From Muribaculaceae bacterium (GTDB lineage Bacteria > Bacteroidota > Bacteroidia > Bacteroidales > Muribaculaceae), in assembly GCA_009775535.1 (NCBI GenBank), contig VSPW01000083.1, forward strand, positions 1 to 8,096: a stretch of DNA of 8,096 nt, given 5' to 3'. The notes under the pieces are model-generated. The model worked only from the letters and a program-made list of their open reading frames with translations, was not told the origin of the DNA and searched no databases. This document shows, in pieces, positions 6,262 through 8,096 of the stretch. Made by a program: the position numbers and the translations under genes. Each line of letters begins with the position of its first letter. The stretch's first letter is position 1.

Positions 6262-7116
6262 CTATTGTTCGAGGCCTACTTTCATGATGGGGTTGTCGAT
6301 GCAGAAGTATGCCGCGTTGTTCATGCCCCACTGTCCAGAATCGGATGATGACATGGTGAACACTATCATGTCTACACTTTTGAGCGTGGTAAGGTCTACG
6401 CGTTTCCATGTGTCGAGCAGGTCGGTCCCCTTGGCCAGGTCGACATCGACAGTGGCGGTCTTTACACCTCCGTTGTATCCGGTGATGTGGAGCTTGCACC
6501 AGTCGTCGGCGGTGAAGGCGTGGTTGAACGCAGAGCCGTTCTTCATTGAGTAGTAGCCGTAGGATGAGTTGGTGACATATATCTCAAACGGTACGAACGG
6601 TTGTCCATGCTCATATGAGATATATACGGAGGGCACGTAGAAGCCATTGCCGTTTGCTTCGCCGTTAATAGGGTTGAAAGGAGTCTTGTCTACAGGGTCT
6701 GATGTGTTCCAGAAGCAAGACATGTAAGGCTTTCCGTAGCCTTCTGCCGCGCCTCCGGTTATTGATGCCCACTGGTGGTCTGTGAAGTTACCTGATGCGG
6801 TATAGTCCTCGTTGTCGGTGGACACTGACGGACAGAACCCGTACCATGAGTAATATGTCACGCCATCATATTCGGTTGTGCTGGCTGTGTGGGAGAAATG
6901 GAAACCCTGGTAATTGAGTGAACCTGCCTTTTGGTCATCGTAGCATCCGGTCCATTCTCCGGCCTGCCCGTATTCGATCTGTGAATTTGTATCGAATAGG
7001 ATGTCTACCTGACGGTATTCGATGTTTTCAAATCCGGTTTCGCTGTCATCGCACGATGTGAATGCAAGTGTTGCGGAGATTGCAAGTGCTGAAAGGATGA
7101 ATCTGTTCGTTTTCAT
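6262..7116 (-). CDS. DUF4465-type lipoprotein, probably surface-exposed
   Basis: This 284-residue secreted lipoprotein has a signal peptide ending LAFTSC, with the lipidated Cys at 22. DDSE directly follows, an acidic stretch of the kind reported as a Bacteroidota surface-export signal. The mature part is rich in aromatics, Gly, Ser and Asn and has few Lys or Arg residues. The pattern matches DUF4465: EWTGCYDDQKAGSLNYQGF near the start, FYVPSVYISYEHGQPFVPFE around the middle, then DDWCKLHITGYNGGVKTATV, a WKRVDLTTL segment and a terminal AAYFCIDN strand. This suggests a beta-sandwich ligand-binding domain. Some Bacteroidales surface lipoproteins of similar type are linked to cobalamin uptake, but no btuB-like gene or B12 riboswitch is present, so I do not assign that function. 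It lies 83 bases after the ompH stop without a recognisable promoter. A terminator follows it. Confidence 0.8.
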   Translation of the reverse strand: MKTNRFILSALAISATLAFTSCDDSETGFENIEYRQVDILFDTNSQIEYGQAGEWTGCYDDQKAGSLNYQGFHFSHTASTTEYDGVTYYSWYGFCPSVSTDNEDYTASGNFTDHQWASITGGAAEGYGKPYMSCFWNTSDPVDKTPFNPINGEANGNGFYVPSVYISYEHGQPFVPFEIYVTNSSYGYYSMKNGSAFNHAFTADDWCKLHITGYNGGVKTATVDVDLAKGTDLLDTWKRVDLTTLKSVDMIVFTMSSSDSGQWGMNNAAYFCIDNPIMKVGLEQ

Positions 7117-7136
7117 GTGCTTTTGGTTGGTTTAAG

Positions 7137-7164
7137 ACAGGGGATGCCATGTGGCATCCCCTGT
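7137..7164 (-). terminator. Hairpin between ompH and the DUF4465 gene, probable terminator
   Basis: A perfect 12-base stem (ACAGGGGATGCC at 7137-7148 with its complement at 7153-7164) closes on a 4-base loop. It begins 35 bases after the ompH stop and ends only 20 bases before the DUF4465 ATG. On the minus strand CTTAAACC follows, so the U-tract is weak. It may terminate ompH transcription fully or partly, or act as a structure in the DUF4465 leader. Confidence 0.65.
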
Positions 7165-7199
7165 TTGTATTAATTTTGTATTTTCCTTTTTCAGGACTT

Positions 7200-7706
7200 T
7201 TATTTTACGTTTAGTTTTGTCTTCACCAGGGGAGTCACGTCAACCACGTCTGTACCCACATATGCCGGCACTTCGTTGGTGAATATGAAGGTGAAGTTGT
7301 TTTCCTGGCCTACAGCCTTGATGGCGGTGAGGATTTTTTCCTGTATCGGGGCCATGAGGGTCTGCTGCTGGCGCTGCAGGTCATTTGTGGCTGTAGCGCG
7401 GAACTGCTGTACCTTCTGGTCTAGCTCGGAGAGTTCCTGCATGCGGCGCTCCTTGATAGATTCGGGGGTTGTGGTGTCCTTGGTGAGGTTCTGGAATTCG
7501 GTGTACTTCTTGTTGAATTCTTCCTGAAGTTTCGCGAATTCGTCCTCGTATTTCTTGGAGGCTTCGGTGATTTGGTTCTGTGCTGCTGTGGTCTCAGGCA
7601 ACGACTGGAAGATAGGCTCTACTTCTACGATTCCGAATTTTGGGGTCTGCGCTGCGGCACACATTGGCAGGGCTACGGCGATAGCCAGAAGAAGTTTCTT
7701 GATCAT
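7200..7706 (-). CDS. ompH: OmpH/Skp-family periplasmic chaperone
   Basis: The 168-residue protein has a cleavable signal peptide (MIKKLLLAIAVALPMCAAA, cut before Gln20) and the Skp/OmpH fold order. A first strand, FGIVEVEPIFQSLPE (24-38), leads into a long charged coiled-coil hairpin at about 40-125 that is rich in Glu, Lys and Gln. The chain returns to the body domain with APIQEKILTAIKAVGQENNF (119-138) and TFIFTNEVPAYVGTDVVDVT. Skp trimers hold unfolded outer-membrane proteins in the periplasm and pass them to the BAM complex. The length is normal for the family. LPMC is a poor lipobox, so a soluble periplasmic protein is expected. It follows a second OmpH gene after a 72-base gap, the common Bacteroidota tandem arrangement, usually near bamA. 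A -7 box in the gap suggests some independent transcription. Confidence 0.93.
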   Translation of the reverse strand: MIKKLLLAIAVALPMCAAAQTPKFGIVEVEPIFQSLPETTAAQNQITEASKKYEDEFAKLQEEFNKKYTEFQNLTKDTTTPESIKERRMQELSELDQKVQQFRATATNDLQRQQQTLMAPIQEKILTAIKAVGQENNFTFIFTNEVPAYVGTDVVDVTPLVKTKLNVK

Positions 7707-7764
7707 GATGGTATTGAGTGGTTATTTTTATTGATTTGCTTGGTTATTGTTGTATAATTTGCTG

Positions 7765-7772
7765 CAAAGATA
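7765..7772 (-). promoter_or_regulatory. Candidate -7 box of the second ompH gene
   Basis: The minus strand reads TATCTTTG followed by CAG, a good match to TAnnTTTG. It lies between the two ompH genes and would start transcription near 7758, about 50 bases before the ATG. No TTTG is found at the usual upstream spacing, which would fall inside the end of the preceding gene, so it may be a secondary promoter. Confidence 0.55.
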
Positions 7773-7778
7773 ATATTT

Positions 7779-8096
7779 TTAGTTGGAATATCCTAGCTTT
7801 GAGAGTACCTCGTTGGAAACATCTATCCTGGGGGATGCGAAGATGATGTCCGAAGATGATGCGCGGTCAAGGATCATCTGGTAGCCACGTTCTTCCGACA
7901 CTTTCTTGACGGCATTGTACACGTCTTCCTGTATTGGCTTCATCAATGACTGGCGTTTCTTGTACAGTTCGCCTTCCGGCCCGAAGTATTTGTAGCGGAG
8001 TTCGGTGGCCTCCTTTTCTTTGGCGGTTATGGCTTCCTCGCGTTTTTTCCCGTGGTCGTCGGTGAGGAACACCTTGTCGGCCAGATAGCTCTGGTA
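7779..8096 (-). CDS. ompH: OmpH/Skp-family periplasmic chaperone, C-terminal part (enters from outside the window)
   Basis: The frame is open from the window edge at 8096 to a TAA at 7779-7781, giving 105 residues of the C-terminal portion. It starts within the coiled-coil region (YQSYLADKVFLTDDHGKKRE) and continues through a charged helix (EEAITAKEKEATELRYKYFG). It re-enters the body domain with LMKPIQEDVYNAVKKVSEER and YQMILDRASSSDIIF, and ends at DVSNEVLSKLGYSN. The ending DVSxEVLxKLGY is typical of OmpH proteins in this group. A GTG at 8072 could be read as a start but lies in mid-domain, and the frame continues upstream, so the true start and signal peptide lie beyond the window. It is a paralogue of the following gene, and the two probably form the tandem OmpH pair that serves outer-membrane protein assembly. 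Confidence 0.88.
   Translation of the reverse strand, partial: YQSYLADKVFLTDDHGKKREEAITAKEKEATELRYKYFGPEGELYKKRQSLMKPIQEDVYNAVKKVSEERGYQMILDRASSSDIIFASPRIDVSNEVLSKLGYSN

Noticed and set aside
7117..7199. Possible cobalamin riboswitch upstream of the DUF4465 lipoprotein
   Set aside because: The gap is only 83 bases, is filled mostly by a simple hairpin and shows no B12-box-like sequence. It is too short for that riboswitch class.

Overview
The window looks like chromosome from a member of the Bacteroidales, possibly Muribaculaceae. Three things support this. Several intergenic regions carry the Bacteroidota housekeeping promoter (TTTG, 19 bases, TAnnTTTG) or its -7 half. No strong Shine-Dalgarno sequences precede the starts, only A-rich leaders. 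The protein set is also typical of the group: a DUF2027-Smr protein, a DUF4465 lipoprotein, tandem OmpH/Skp chaperones, a short acidic lipoprotein and a malic enzyme fused to a phosphotransacetylase domain. The family placement is an inference from protein style and was not tested.

Every gene I can support lies on the minus strand, so transcription runs from high to low coordinates. From right to left these are: the C-terminal part of one OmpH/Skp chaperone (7779-8096, entering from outside the window); a complete second OmpH/Skp chaperone (7200-7706); a DUF4465 lipoprotein, probably surface-exposed (6262-7116); a SulP anion transporter with a STAS domain (4370-6100); a 67-residue lipoprotein (4037-4240); the fused malic enzyme (1554-3857); a DUF2027-Smr protein (394-1467); and the start of an EFR1-type flavodoxin/ferredoxin protein (1-397, leaving the window), whose start codon overlaps the Smr stop as ATGA.

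Transcription units are short. Strong hairpins lie after the OmpH gene (7137-7164), after the DUF4465 gene (6203-6231) and after the small lipoprotein gene (3966-4000). Recognisable promoters precede the SulP gene and the small lipoprotein gene. Weaker -7-only candidates precede the second ompH gene and the malic enzyme gene. The Smr and flavodoxin genes are probably co-transcribed. The two OmpH genes are a functional pair in outer-membrane protein biogenesis. The other neighbours look like independent housekeeping units in central carbon metabolism, anion transport and envelope lipoproteins.

I found no mobile element, CRISPR array, tRNA, rRNA, riboswitch or defence system. No intergenic stretch exceeds about 180 bases. 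The most unusual signal is a perfect 30-base palindrome inside the flavodoxin coding sequence (311-340). I see no strong evidence for a new multi-gene system.
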